Shown: positions 54,135-61,851 of the stretch, one piece after another | How positions within the stretch are numbered: position 1 is the first letter of the stretch | How the letters are laid out: each line of letters opens with the position of its first letter | Source of the DNA: JBAXTE01 sp963556065 | GTDB lineage: Bacteria > Bacteroidota > Bacteroidia > Bacteroidales > WCHB1-69 | DNA length: 64,000 nucleotides | Direction: 5' to 3' | NCBI GenBank assembly: GCA_963556065.3 | Contig: CAUVYH020000027.1 | Span: 372,001 to 436,000 of the forward strand | Position numbers and translations under genes: made by a program | The notes under the pieces: model-generated | Database searches by the model: none | What the model was told of the DNA's origin: nothing | The model's input: only the letters and a program-made list of their open reading frames with translations

Positions 54135-54209
54135 GCGTCGTTAGCTCAGTCGGTTTAGAGTGCTACCTTCACACGGTAGAAGTCACTGGTTCGAGTCCAG
54201 TACGACGCA
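54135..54209 (+). tRNA. tRNA-Val (CAC)
   Basis: 75 nt. Acceptor GCGTCGT / ACGACGC; D arm GCTCAGTCGGTTTAGAGT; anticodon stem-loop CTACCTTCACACGGTAG gives CAC; T arm ACTGGTTCGAGTCCAGT. CCA not encoded. Confidence 0.94.
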
Positions 54210-54241
54210 CAGAATATAAAGCGTTCATTGTTATTAAATAT

Positions 54242-54316
54242 GCGCTGTTAACTCAGTCGGTTTAGAGTGTTACCTTGACAGGGTAGAAGTCACTGGTTCG
54301 AGTCCAGTACAGCGCA
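54242..54316 (+). tRNA. tRNA-Val (GAC)
   Basis: 75 nt. Acceptor GCGCTGT / ACAGCGC; D stem ACTC / GAGT; anticodon stem-loop TTACCTTGACAGGGTAG gives GAC (the top anticodon-stem pair is a weak T-G); T arm ACTGGTTCGAGTCCAGT. Closely similar to the tRNA-Val (CAC) gene upstream, so probably a duplicate. Its 3' part is the seed of the repeat units that follow. Confidence 0.92.
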
Positions 54317-54317
54317 C

Positions 54318-54535
54318 AAAAAAAGTCACAAGTCTTTCAGTATTTTCTGAAGGACTTTTTTTATGCTCAGTGTAAAGGAAAGGTAGAAGTCACTGGTCCC
54401 GAAAATCAGAACCGAAGCGGTTCGTGAATTTTCGAGGATCCACGCTAATGTAGGAAAATGCGATTGTGATTTTGAAAATGATTCTATTTTATTGCATTTT
54501 CAACATTGGCGGGATTCGAGTCCAGTACAGCGCAC
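54318..54535 (+). repeat. tRNA-Val-derived tandem unit 1
   Basis: 218 bp: terminator; CTCAGTGTAAAGG and GGTAGAAGTCACTGG (remnants of the tRNA D/anticodon 3' side); an imperfect hairpin (AGAACCG / CGGTTC, CGAAAAT / ATTTTCG); an inverted pair CGCTAATGT (54443-54451) / ACATTGGCG (54503-54511) around a variable core; then the tRNA 3' end ATTCGAGTCCAGTACAGCGC. Lacks a 21-bp segment (CCCCGTAAACGAGGG region) present in units 2-4. Confidence 0.85.
54329..54362 (+). terminator. Terminator after tRNA-Val (GAC), repeated in each downstream unit
   Basis: AAGTCTTTCAG pairs with CTGAAGGACTT (one G-U), followed by seven T. The same terminator occurs once at the start of each of the four tandem units (near 54328, 54548, 54787 and 55024), the first being this one. 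Confidence 0.85.
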
Positions 54536-54775
54536 AAAAAAAAGTCACAAGTCTTTCAGTATTTTCTGAAGGACTTTTTTTATGCTCAGTGTAAAGGAAA
54601 GGTAGAAGTCACTGGTTCCGAAAATTAGAACCGAAGCGGTTCGTGAATTTTCGAGCCCCGTAAACGAGGGTTAAAAGATCCACGCTAATGTAGGAAAATG
54701 CGATTGTGATTTTGAAAATGATTCTATTTTATTGCATTTTCAACATTGGCGGGATTCGAGTCCAGTACAGCGCAC
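54536..54775 (+). repeat. tRNA-Val-derived tandem unit 2
   Basis: 240 bp. Same order as unit 1 with the extra mini-hairpin CCCCGTAAACGAGGG. Paired arms CGCTAATGT (54683-54691) and ACATTGGCG (54743-54751). The core between the arms is identical to unit 1, so units 1 and 2 are the most recent duplicates. Confidence 0.85.
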
Positions 54776-55012
54776 AAAAAAAGTCACAAGTCTTTCAGTA
54801 TTTTCTGAAGGACTTTTTTTATGCTCAGTGTAAAGGAAAGGTAGAAGTCACTGGTCCCGAAAATTAGAACCGAAGCGGTTCGTGAATTTTCGAGCCCCGT
54901 AAACGAGGGTTAAAAGATCCACGTCAATGTAAGAAAATGATATCCAGGGATTCATGTTTAAAGTAAGTTTTTATTTTCAACATTGACGGGATTCGAGTCC
55001 AGTACAGCGCAC
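54776..55012 (+). repeat. tRNA-Val-derived tandem unit 3
   Basis: 237 bp. Flanks as in unit 2, but the paired arms are CGTCAATGT (54922-54930) and ACATTGACG (54980-54988), and the core between them is different from units 1 and 2. Ends with the same tRNA 3' end. Confidence 0.85.
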
Positions 55013-55255
55013 AAAAAAAGTCACAAGTCTTTCAGTATTTTCTGAAGGACTTTTTTTGTACTCGGTGTAAAGGAAAGGTAGAAGTCACTGGTTCCGAAAA
55101 TTAGAACCGAAACGGTTCGTGAATTTTCGAGCCCCGTAAACGAGGGTTAAAAGATCCACGCCAATGTAAGAAACCGCACGGTTGTCTCGATAAATTGAGT
55201 TTTTTATCAAGTGTGTGCTTTCAACATTGGCGGAATCGAGTCCAGTACAGTGCAC
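55013..55255 (+). repeat. tRNA-Val-derived tandem unit 4
   Basis: 243 bp. Arms CGCCAATGT (55159-55167) and ACATTGGCG (55224-55232) with a third, unrelated core. It has the most drift in the flanks (GTACTCGGTG for ATGCTCAGTG; tRNA end AATCGAGTCCAGTACAGTGC). Probably the oldest copy. Confidence 0.82.
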
Positions 55256-55261
55256 AATGTC

Positions 55262-55297
55262 AAACAAGCCTTTCGAAATTTTTCGAAAGGCTTGTTT
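55262..55297. terminator. Bidirectional terminator after the tandem array
   Basis: A perfect 17-bp inverted repeat, AAACAAGCCTTTCGAAA / TTTCGAAAGGCTTGTTT, with a 2-nt centre. It closes the tRNA array (plus) and the M1 peptidase gene (minus). Confidence 0.88.
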
Positions 55298-55331
55298 CGT
55301 TTAAGCTAATTCAATATGATTTTCGGCCGGC

Positions 55332-57212
55332 TTATTTTATCAGATATTCGTTGTTGTTTCGGTTTGCATCGGGTATGATATCGCTACCTAATGTAATTTT
55401 TGTGATTGTTTCGGGGGCATCAACAGCTACTTCAATTTTGCTTTGCCCCTGCCACATACTTGCAGATTTTGTAACTGTTTTAACCAGTTTTTCATTGTTG
55501 TATAACGAAATAACGGCCGGAATCGGCAAATCTCCTTTGTTCTCAATCGAGATGTTATAATGATTTCCTGTTTTTACTACATTGGTAATCGCCAAATCGG
55601 GGATTCCTCCATATTGAAAGTACCATGCTTGCCAATACCAATTCAGATTTTGTTTAGAAACATCATTAAAGGTATTGAAAAAATCGAATGGAGTAGGGTG
55701 TTTGTATTTCCAACGATCCATAAATGTAAGCAAACATTTTTTAAATAAATCGTTGCCAAGTTCGAGTTCCAACATTCTTAGTGCTTGTTCCGATTTGGCG
55801 TAATTCAGGTAAAAATAGATTTTCGCATCCAAATAATGAGTCGGAGTGATAAGGGTTGGTTCATCTTCAATTCCCGAATAGTATGAGAAAGCGTCCGTAT
55901 TGTGTTTGGCAATATTCAGTTCGGGAGCCAGTTTATTTTGCATTTTTTCGGGCATAAAAACCACAAGTCCTTCGTCCATCCATCCGTTTTTTGTTTCATT
56001 TGTGACTACATAAAAAGGAAAATATGCGTGTGTAATCTCGTGAGAGTTGGCGTAAACAGTCATTCCGTAATCCTCATCTGCACCTACGTTCGTAATCATG
56101 GGGTATTCCATGCCGAAATCGCCGTTGTAAACGGTAAGATAAGGGAACGGATAGGGGATTCCGGGCATTTCTTCGGATAACGACCGAACCGTTTCCCTTG
56201 ATATTTCAACCACTTTGTCAAAATATTTAGCGTTTTTGTTATAGGCTACTCCAACTACGGTTCTCCTTTTGGTAGTCTTGTCAACCTCCACGCTGGTAAC
56301 GTCCCAAAGGTAGTGATCGCTGATTCCGAATGCAAAATCGGGAACATTTGCGGCTTTGTATTTCCACGCATGGTTCTGGGTTGTAATATTCCCTTTTTTT
56401 AGGTCTTCATCTTTAATTACATGCGATATTTCATTCGATGTAGATGCTTTTTTATAGAGTTCGTAGTATTTAGGCTGTAAAACTTCGTTCATGTTCTGAG
56501 ATTCGCCGGTTGCCCACACCATGAAATTTTCGGGAACCGTAATCTCGACTTCAAAATTAGCAATATCGCTATAGAATTCAGCCATTCCATTGTATGAGCG
56601 GGTATCCCAACCGTTAATATCGTCGTAAACTGCAATTTGAGGGTACCACTGCCCCACAAATAGGCTAGTGCTGTCGATGGTTCCCATGCGGATTAATGTA
56701 TGTACGGGAAAATTAAAATCCCAGTTCATTTGGATTTCAATTTTATTGTGCGGAGCTAGTTTCTCCTTTAATCTAACAAACATAAGCGTACCTTCTCTTT
56801 TTACAAGAGCATTGTCAACCGGGGAATTATTAACGGTCAGATTTTTTATGTTTACCCCGTCATGGATATCGAGTGGGTTTACCGGAACAATTGAATTGCG
56901 GTTAGCTCCTTTTTTGAAGAGGTCCTGATATAGCCGTACAACTATTGTGGACAAAGAATCGGGACTGTTGTTGTAGTACACGATTTTTTCCCGGCCGCTC
57001 AATATTTTGTTTTTAACGTCCACCGAAGCCTTGATGGAATAATCGGATGTGTTTTGCCAATAGTTTTTTCCCGGGTTTCCGTCTTTTTGGCGGGTTTGCT
57101 TATCGAATGCAGTGGCGTTTCCTTTGGGAACGATCAGTTTTACTTGAGCCATGCTCGACAAAGGTAGAGCTAAGGCTAAAAGTATGCTAAATAATAGGGC
57201 TCTTGTTTTCAT
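55332..57212 (-). CDS. M1 family metallopeptidase (aminopeptidase N-like)
   Basis: 626 residues. Signal peptide (MKTRALLFSILLALALPLSS). The N-terminal beta-domain covers residues about 45-290. The zinc site is HEITH at 391-395 with the third ligand Glu414 in GWMDEGL (HExxH-x18-E). The substrate-amine motif before it is FGMEYPMITN, a variant of GAMEN. Residues 540-626 form an Ig-like C-terminal domain. Shorter than PepN because it lacks the large helical domain. Predicted periplasmic or surface aminopeptidase, working alongside the DPP-IV gene 3 kb away. Confidence 0.9.
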   Translation of the reverse strand: MKTRALLFSILLALALPLSSMAQVKLIVPKGNATAFDKQTRQKDGNPGKNYWQNTSDYSIKASVDVKNKILSGREKIVYYNNSPDSLSTIVVRLYQDLFKKGANRNSIVPVNPLDIHDGVNIKNLTVNNSPVDNALVKREGTLMFVRLKEKLAPHNKIEIQMNWDFNFPVHTLIRMGTIDSTSLFVGQWYPQIAVYDDINGWDTRSYNGMAEFYSDIANFEVEITVPENFMVWATGESQNMNEVLQPKYYELYKKASTSNEISHVIKDEDLKKGNITTQNHAWKYKAANVPDFAFGISDHYLWDVTSVEVDKTTKRRTVVGVAYNKNAKYFDKVVEISRETVRSLSEEMPGIPYPFPYLTVYNGDFGMEYPMITNVGADEDYGMTVYANSHEITHAYFPFYVVTNETKNGWMDEGLVVFMPEKMQNKLAPELNIAKHNTDAFSYYSGIEDEPTLITPTHYLDAKIYFYLNYAKSEQALRMLELELGNDLFKKCLLTFMDRWKYKHPTPFDFFNTFNDVSKQNLNWYWQAWYFQYGGIPDLAITNVVKTGNHYNISIENKGDLPIPAVISLYNNEKLVKTVTKSASMWQGQSKIEVAVDAPETITKITLGSDIIPDANRNNNEYLIK

Positions 57213-57342
57213 CTATAATGTTTTTTTATTTCGATTGTTTTATGTCGTTTTCAGGAATTAATCTTTGCTTCAACATCGAAACAAAAATAATATTAATATT
57301 CCGATAATCGTTGTGTAAATATAATTTAGCCGACACTATGCT

Positions 57343-57774
57343 TTATTTCTTCTCTGCATTCGGATTATTGAATTGCCCTTGGCAATTACCTTTGTTTTTG
57401 CAATTTGTATCATCATGCATTTTAATTGTACAGGAACAATAACTGTGTTTAATCATACAGAAGCCACCGAAAATTGTAAAAAATCCCCAAAAAAGCGGTA
57501 AATCCAAAACTTCAATCATTGAAGGCGGGTTTTTTATGAATGGAATCTGATATATGGCGTAAGCACACACGAGGCAACCTATAAATACCGTAATATGGCC
57601 GAGCAGGGCGGTGAATTTTTTATTTCTTGTCCAGCCGATCTTCCAACCGAACACAATAAAAAAGAGCCCTACCGCAACTCCGATTAATCGAAACGATGAA
57701 AAATCCTGAAAAAACTGAATAATGCTCAAGATTGTAACCGCCAGTCCGATATAAAATGTTTTTGCCGCTTTCAT
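57343..57774 (-). CDS. DUF4418-like membrane protein, unknown function
   Basis: 143 residues with four predicted membrane helices (about residues 8-22, 28-45, 56-74, 90-108) and a short cysteine-rich tail (HSYCSCTIKMHDDTNCKNKGNC). The tail could bind a metal or be oxidised. I cannot assign a family with confidence; the name above is only a resemblance in layout. Confidence 0.6.
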   Translation of the reverse strand: MKAAKTFYIGLAVTILSIIQFFQDFSSFRLIGVAVGLFFIVFGWKIGWTRNKKFTALLGHITVFIGCLVCAYAIYQIPFIKNPPSMIEVLDLPLFWGFFTIFGGFCMIKHSYCSCTIKMHDDTNCKNKGNCQGQFNNPNAEKK

Positions 57775-57849
57775 TTTTGTATAGCCTCCTTATGTTTGTT
57801 TTGATTTTTGCGCTAATTGTTTTGAGATGCTCACTTTCAAGTAAAAGCT

Positions 57850-58293
57850 TTAAGCAATAATATTATACTTTGTTACAACTTCAACATTTCCCTTTAGCAT
57901 CGACCAAACAGGGCAATAGGTTTCTTCCGAAAGCTTAATTACTTTTTCCATGTCATCGGCCATTGTATCCGTCGATTTTAAATTAATTTCCAAGATAATG
58001 GTTTTAAATCCGGTTGGGTGATCTTCTTTTCTAATCCCTTTTGCATGAATTTCAAGACCGGTTATGGTTTTTTTCATTTTGCGCAAAAAAGTAAGCATCG
58101 AGCTTCCTACGCAAGAAGACAAACTTAATAGTAACAATTCTAGAGAAGTATAGCCTAAGTTATCACCCAGCGGTGGAGTGTAATCGATAGATACAGGACT
58201 GTTTTTTTCGACAATTCCTGTAAAGTTAAGCTTCTCGTTGATAAGAATAATCGATGTGTTTAATTCTTTTGATTTGTCAATCACTTTTTCCAT
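57850..58293 (-). CDS. OsmC family protein
   Basis: 147 residues. LSLSSCVGSSMLTFLRKMKK carries the first catalytic cysteine, and EETYCPVWSMLKG the second; HPTGFKTIILEINL is the typical mid region. OsmC/Ohr-type proteins reduce organic hydroperoxides, though some serve other thiol chemistry. Preceded by a gap of about 75 bp from the DUF4418-like gene. Confidence 0.9.
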   Translation of the reverse strand: MEKVIDKSKELNTSIILINEKLNFTGIVEKNSPVSIDYTPPLGDNLGYTSLELLLLSLSSCVGSSMLTFLRKMKKTITGLEIHAKGIRKEDHPTGFKTIILEINLKSTDTMADDMEKVIKLSEETYCPVWSMLKGNVEVVTKYNIIA

Positions 58294-58442
58294 GTCTTTT
58301 TTGTTTTAAGATAGTTAAGATGTTTTTTTTACATTGTTGAAAGTAGCGGTTGAGACTTTGCTTTAGCACATAAGTCGATTGAAGTTTCAATTGTTATTAG
58401 TGCCAGATCGGTTTTTGTCAGCCCCATTTGATAAAGTCCTTG

Positions 58443-58943
58443 TTAACGGGCATCTTGCTCGTCTTTTCGTTTATACGCTATTGCTTCGTGCCACGCTTTT
58501 TTAGGCCTGCTTGCCGGGTAGCCATTTTCAAGGCGATACTTTTTCCGTTCTTGGGTAAAGTTCCACCACGTTTTAGTCGTATCGTGGGTTTTGGCAAAAT
58601 TCACCACCAACCTGAACTGGTCTTCAACGCAAGGGTCTATCCAATAGCCGATTTTTTGCTCGTAATTATCCGTCAAATTTGCTCCGTTTTTATTTTTAAG
58701 TTCATCAAGTGAATAATAGCCCAAAAATACCAAATCTTCTGCAAATTTTATCCCGATGGACGGAATTGTTTGAAATTCTGCCAAAGCATGTATCCTTTTT
58801 GCTCTTTCGGATGTTGTCTTTAGCAAAACCTCCAACTCGTCAGGCGCATAGTCAAGAATGTTTGCTATCTTGACTTTATTTTTTTTCAAGGTTGCTTTCT
58901 CAATATCCGTGAGTGGCAGCTTAATGCTTGATTTATTCTTCAT
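58443..58943 (-). CDS. Helix-hairpin-helix protein of the Cdd1/pathogenicity-locus family
   Basis: 166 residues. ADILDYAPDELEVLL-like NILDYAPDELEVLLKTTSER and AEFQTIPSIGIKFAEDLVFL with the HhH motif (IPSIGIKFAEDL), then YYSLDELKNKNGANL, YEQKIGYWIDPCVEDQFRLV and WWNFTQERKKYR. This is the Cdd1 family, small DNA-binding HhH proteins of unknown biological role. The stop codon lies in a GCCCGTTAAC string. Confidence 0.85.
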   Translation of the reverse strand: MKNKSSIKLPLTDIEKATLKKNKVKIANILDYAPDELEVLLKTTSERAKRIHALAEFQTIPSIGIKFAEDLVFLGYYSLDELKNKNGANLTDNYEQKIGYWIDPCVEDQFRLVVNFAKTHDTTKTWWNFTQERKKYRLENGYPASRPKKAWHEAIAYKRKDEQDAR

Positions 58944-58997
58944 TTTCGGTAATGTGATTAATATCGTTAGAGGATTGTCCCCAAATGCTCTTTGTTT

Positions 58998-59654
58998 TTA
59001 TTTCTTCAACGCTTTCCTGTATTTTTTCATTCCCATGGCATGTATAAAACGCACCTCAGTTTTCGGAAGGTCGCTGCGTTCTCCGCCAAAAGTTTTCTTG
59101 TCCGAGTTAAGATTTTCCCAGTCGGTATGCATAATGTCAATGGATAAATTGGAATCTGCAATAATACGATAGGGAAGGAATTTTTCCAAAGCAATCGAAT
59201 CGTTTACCATTAATGATTCCGCCACCGCCACATCCATTGAATCCGGTTCTCTGTCCGATTCAAAGGAATAATTTTGTAGAAAAAGAGATGATTTTCGCGG
59301 TACCAGAAAAGCGTGAAATGAGTGGTTGTATTTTCCGAGATAATGAATTTCGGCCATTTTGCCATACTTTCCGTTTTTCGTTTTTCCCGAATAGCCTTTG
59401 CCAACGAGGTATCCGATTTTCCATGATTTTTCCGCTTCAAAAATTCCGCTCTTCATTATGGTATCTTCCACATAACCGGGAAACACGATCCAGCAGGGCT
59501 TATCCAGCGTATTTTTTATCGTGACATCTGAAATATAAAATTTAAGCGGAGGTTTGCCTCCCCTGATGTCCTTTAGTTTTACATTAATATCTACTTGTGC
59601 GAAAAGATATACGGAAATAATACAGAAAAAAGTACAGAAAATAGTTTTTTTCAT
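58998..59654 (-). CDS. Secreted protein of unknown function
   Basis: 218 residues. Signal peptide MKKTIFCTFFCIISVYLFAQ. The mature part begins VDINVKLKDIRGGKPPLKFY and has IKNTLDKPCWIVFPG, YNHSFHAFLVPRKSSLFLQN and DIMHTDWENLNSDKKTFG, a beta-sandwich-like pattern. No family recognised. It lies 35 bp from the methyltransferase remnant. Confidence 0.7.
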   Translation of the reverse strand: MKKTIFCTFFCIISVYLFAQVDINVKLKDIRGGKPPLKFYISDVTIKNTLDKPCWIVFPGYVEDTIMKSGIFEAEKSWKIGYLVGKGYSGKTKNGKYGKMAEIHYLGKYNHSFHAFLVPRKSSLFLQNYSFESDREPDSMDVAVAESLMVNDSIALEKFLPYRIIADSNLSIDIMHTDWENLNSDKKTFGGERSDLPKTEVRFIHAMGMKKYRKALKK

Positions 59655-59689
59655 AATGCCTCCCTAGTTATTTGCTTATACATGAGTTG

Positions 59690-60348
59690 TTATACCCTGT
59701 TTTTTGTTTTTGTTGGCGGTTGTTTTTTTATGAAAGTATATGTTTTTAACGATTTTTTGTTCGGGAGTATGTTCTCTTCAAAGTCAATTTTTTGAAATCC
59801 GAATTTATCCGCTGTTGAAATCAAGTCACTCTCGGAAATTAATTTAAATATTTGTCCTACCGGTTTAATTGTTTCTATTCCTGTTTGACTGACAGAACTT
59901 ACTCCATTGTTTTCTTGGATTGTTACAATCAGGTATCCGTTTTTCTTGAATATTATTGTTGATAAATTCAAAGCAAATGTCTATTTCAACATATTCAAAA
60001 ATTAATGCAGCCCAAATTAAATTTGCCTTGGTTAATTTTTCGGTATTTCTTGAAGAAATGTCGATATTAAGAAGATTTAGATTCGGAATTTGGTCTTTGA
60101 ATCGCTTTTCCGTTTCGTCGAGATAGTTTTTGATTTATATCGATGCCAAACACTTGACTGGTAATATTGTTATCTATATGCTCCAACCCGTTTCCACCTG
60201 AAATTCCCAAAAACATTACTATTTCGGGGCTTAGTTTTTTCAAATATTTTTTAGTCAAGTTATTGAGCAATTGCAATTGTCCTACTGATTCATGTTGCAT
60301 GTGACGTTCATAATCTTCAAGTGGTATTGTATTCCAAATATTATCCAT
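59690..60348 (-). pseudogene. Class I SAM-dependent methyltransferase, broken by two frameshifts
   Basis: The N-terminal frame starts at ATG 60348 and carries motif I, VMFLGISGGNGLEHID, and VFGIDINQ. A middle frame continues YLDETEKRFKDQIPNLNLLN and ANLIWAALIFEYVEIDICFE. The last frame continues NGYLIVTIQENNGVSSVSQT to the end. Removing one base from each of two T5 runs on the plus strand (60127-60131 and 59940-59944; A5 on the coding strand) gives one protein of about 213 residues. Either genuine decay or repeated base-call error. Confidence 0.75.
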
Positions 60349-60531
60349 TACTATGTGCTTTTTTGTTCAAGTATTACTGAATATCATTTTGCAATAACTG
60401 CGAGGTATCGTTAGTTGGCGATTGCGGAGAATTTTCCTGTCGAACTGCACCGCCACTACCGTGGGCTACGGATTTTGTTGTCCGCACCCAACCCTCAATT
60501 GATGGCATGTATTTAGGGTTGCTTACCGGCA
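60349..60531. other. Gap of 183 bp, GC-richer than its surroundings
   Basis: No gene. Contains CGTTAGTTGGCGATTGCGG and CACCGCCACTACCGTGGGCT, less AT-rich than both flanks. Resembles intergenic cassette-boundary DNA seen in some Bacteroidota but nothing specific can be named. Confidence 0.4.
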
Positions 60532-61285
60532 TTAATCTTTGGAAAAATAAGGTAATAATATGTCTTCAAAATTGTATAAACCATTTTTTTTGTCCGCTAA
60601 ATTCTCTGCTACAAATAGGACTCCATTTCCAAAAGCCTCTCTCGAAATAGATTCATGAATAAGACGCACTGTTTGATAAGGGAATCCAAAAATCACTTCA
60701 TGCTTGCCAACAATTCCTCCTGCTCTGACAGAGTTTATGTCTGACTTTTCTAAATCTAATGCTTCTGCAATTTTTATTGCCGTACCAGAAACGCCTTTTT
60801 TTTCTTTAAAATGTTCTTCTATTATTTCAATATCAACCCATGGAGCAATCTTTTTGAGAAAACTTTGCAGCAAAGAGCAGATAATTAACTCCTAATGTAA
60901 TGTTGGGGCTCCAAAATACAACGGTATTATCTGAAAGTTTTTTCAGTAATTTTTGTTCAGCTTCGTTATAATGAGAGACCGCAGTTATGATTTTAATTTT
61001 ACGTTCCCCTGCAATTTCTCCATAAGTATAGATACCTGTTTCTGAGGAAAAATCGATAATAACATCTACGGGGTGTTTGTCGAGAAGTTCCGGCATTTTT
61101 ATTTTAGAGCTTGAATAAATCAGCCCAGGTTCGTTCGTCTCTATGCCTAAGAATTCAGGTACACTTCTACTTTCTAATAGAGTACTTCGTCTAAGAACCC
61201 ATTCAAGGCAAAATTCTTTATTTTGCAGTATCACATTAGCAACAGCTTTTCCTGTTTTTCCAAATCCTATTAAGCCTATTTTCAT
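60532..61285 (-). pseudogene. DapB-like dihydrodipicolinate reductase, split by a frameshift
   Basis: The first frame, ATG 61285, has a nucleotide-binding start, MKIGLIGFGKTGKAVANVIL, then VDVIIDFSSETGIYTYGEIA and FWSPNITLGVNYLLFAAKFS. The second (to 60532) has IAPWVDIEIIEEHFKEKKGV, SGTAIKIAEALD and FGFPYQTVRLIHESISREAF. Removing one base at the T5 run 60851-60855 joins them as about 250 residues. The family Lys-Asp-Ala-Pro-Ser-Gly-Thr loop is present only as KKGVSGTA, so this may be a divergent paralogue and not the lysine-pathway enzyme. Confidence 0.72.
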
Positions 61286-61429
61286 ATTTATGTCTGATTT
61301 ATTTTTAATTTATGCAGTGGCATCGTTTTTTTTTATGCTTGTAGGTAGCTAGTTTAGAACAACAATGAATCCGCTTTTATACAACCGATTCGGCTTTATA
61401 AGAACGGAGATGGAGCGTGCTTTATTTCC

Positions 61430-61601
61430 CACAAATATAAGACATTAATTATCAGAAATTTCACTTTGATAATAAAAATTTATGTGTCAAAAGCACGTCC
61501 CGAAACAAGCCATTTGTGAAGTTTTGAAGCTTTTTTCACAAAAACTGTGGATTGAGAAGGAGTCTGCTGAGCTTAGCCGAATGGCTTTTTTGCAGGCTAA
61601 C
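61430..61601 (+). repeat. 172-bp dispersed repeat, copy 1
   Basis: Begins CACAAATATAAGACATTAAT and ends CTTTTTTGCAGGCTAAC, and includes CGAAACAAGCCATTTGTGAA and GAGCTTAGCCGAATGGC. Copy 2 is at 63403-63574 with the same order and length; a shared TATAAGAACGG lies upstream of both. An open frame across it (61482-61715) is not a gene. Confidence 0.85.
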
Positions 61602-61781
61602 GTTCCCGTGCTTGGTTTTCGGGCAGCCGCCGAAGGCGGCTTTCTGAAAAACCAATCAGGGGAAAAGTGTTATTTTATTCAATTACCCCATTTATTCATG
61701 TTTATAACTGCCTGAAATTAAGCCCGTGTTAGTGTTTCGTTGGTTTTTGTCATGCTGCTTTTCTTATTCTTTGTCTAAAAT

Positions 61782-61814
61782 AAACCGACAAGGATATTAT
61801 TCCCTGTCAGGTTT
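61782..61814 (-). terminator. Terminator after the DUF1566 gene
   Basis: AAACCTGACAGG / CCTTGTCGGTTT (one or two G-U pairs), 9-nt loop, followed on the minus strand by ATTTTAG. About 40 bp after the stop codon. Confidence 0.65.
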
Positions 61815-61851
61815 AAAAATTCGACCGCTACCGGCGGTATTTATTAAATAG

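Larger units (their letters stand above)
61286..61851. other. 566-bp non-coding stretch with one repeat copy
   Basis: Apart from the 172-bp repeat and the terminator at 61782-61814, I see nothing in it. The right part includes the GC-rich inverted repeat CTACCGGCGGTA-like text next to the DUF1566 gene. Confidence 0.5.

Noticed and set aside
54318..55255. CRISPR-like array
   Set aside because: Units are 218-243 bp with tRNA and terminator parts and long structured inserts; no short regular repeats or spacers and no cas genes.
54318..55255. Four additional tRNA-Val genes with introns
   Set aside because: The 5' acceptor strand and a full anticodon arm are absent in every unit, so no tRNA can form even if the insert were removed.
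55085..55267. 60-residue minus-strand ORF in the tandem array
   Set aside because: Covers unit 4 and the terminator; no coding signal.
61482..61715. 77-residue ORF across the 172-bp repeat
   Set aside because: The second repeat copy does not keep the frame, so it is not selected as coding.
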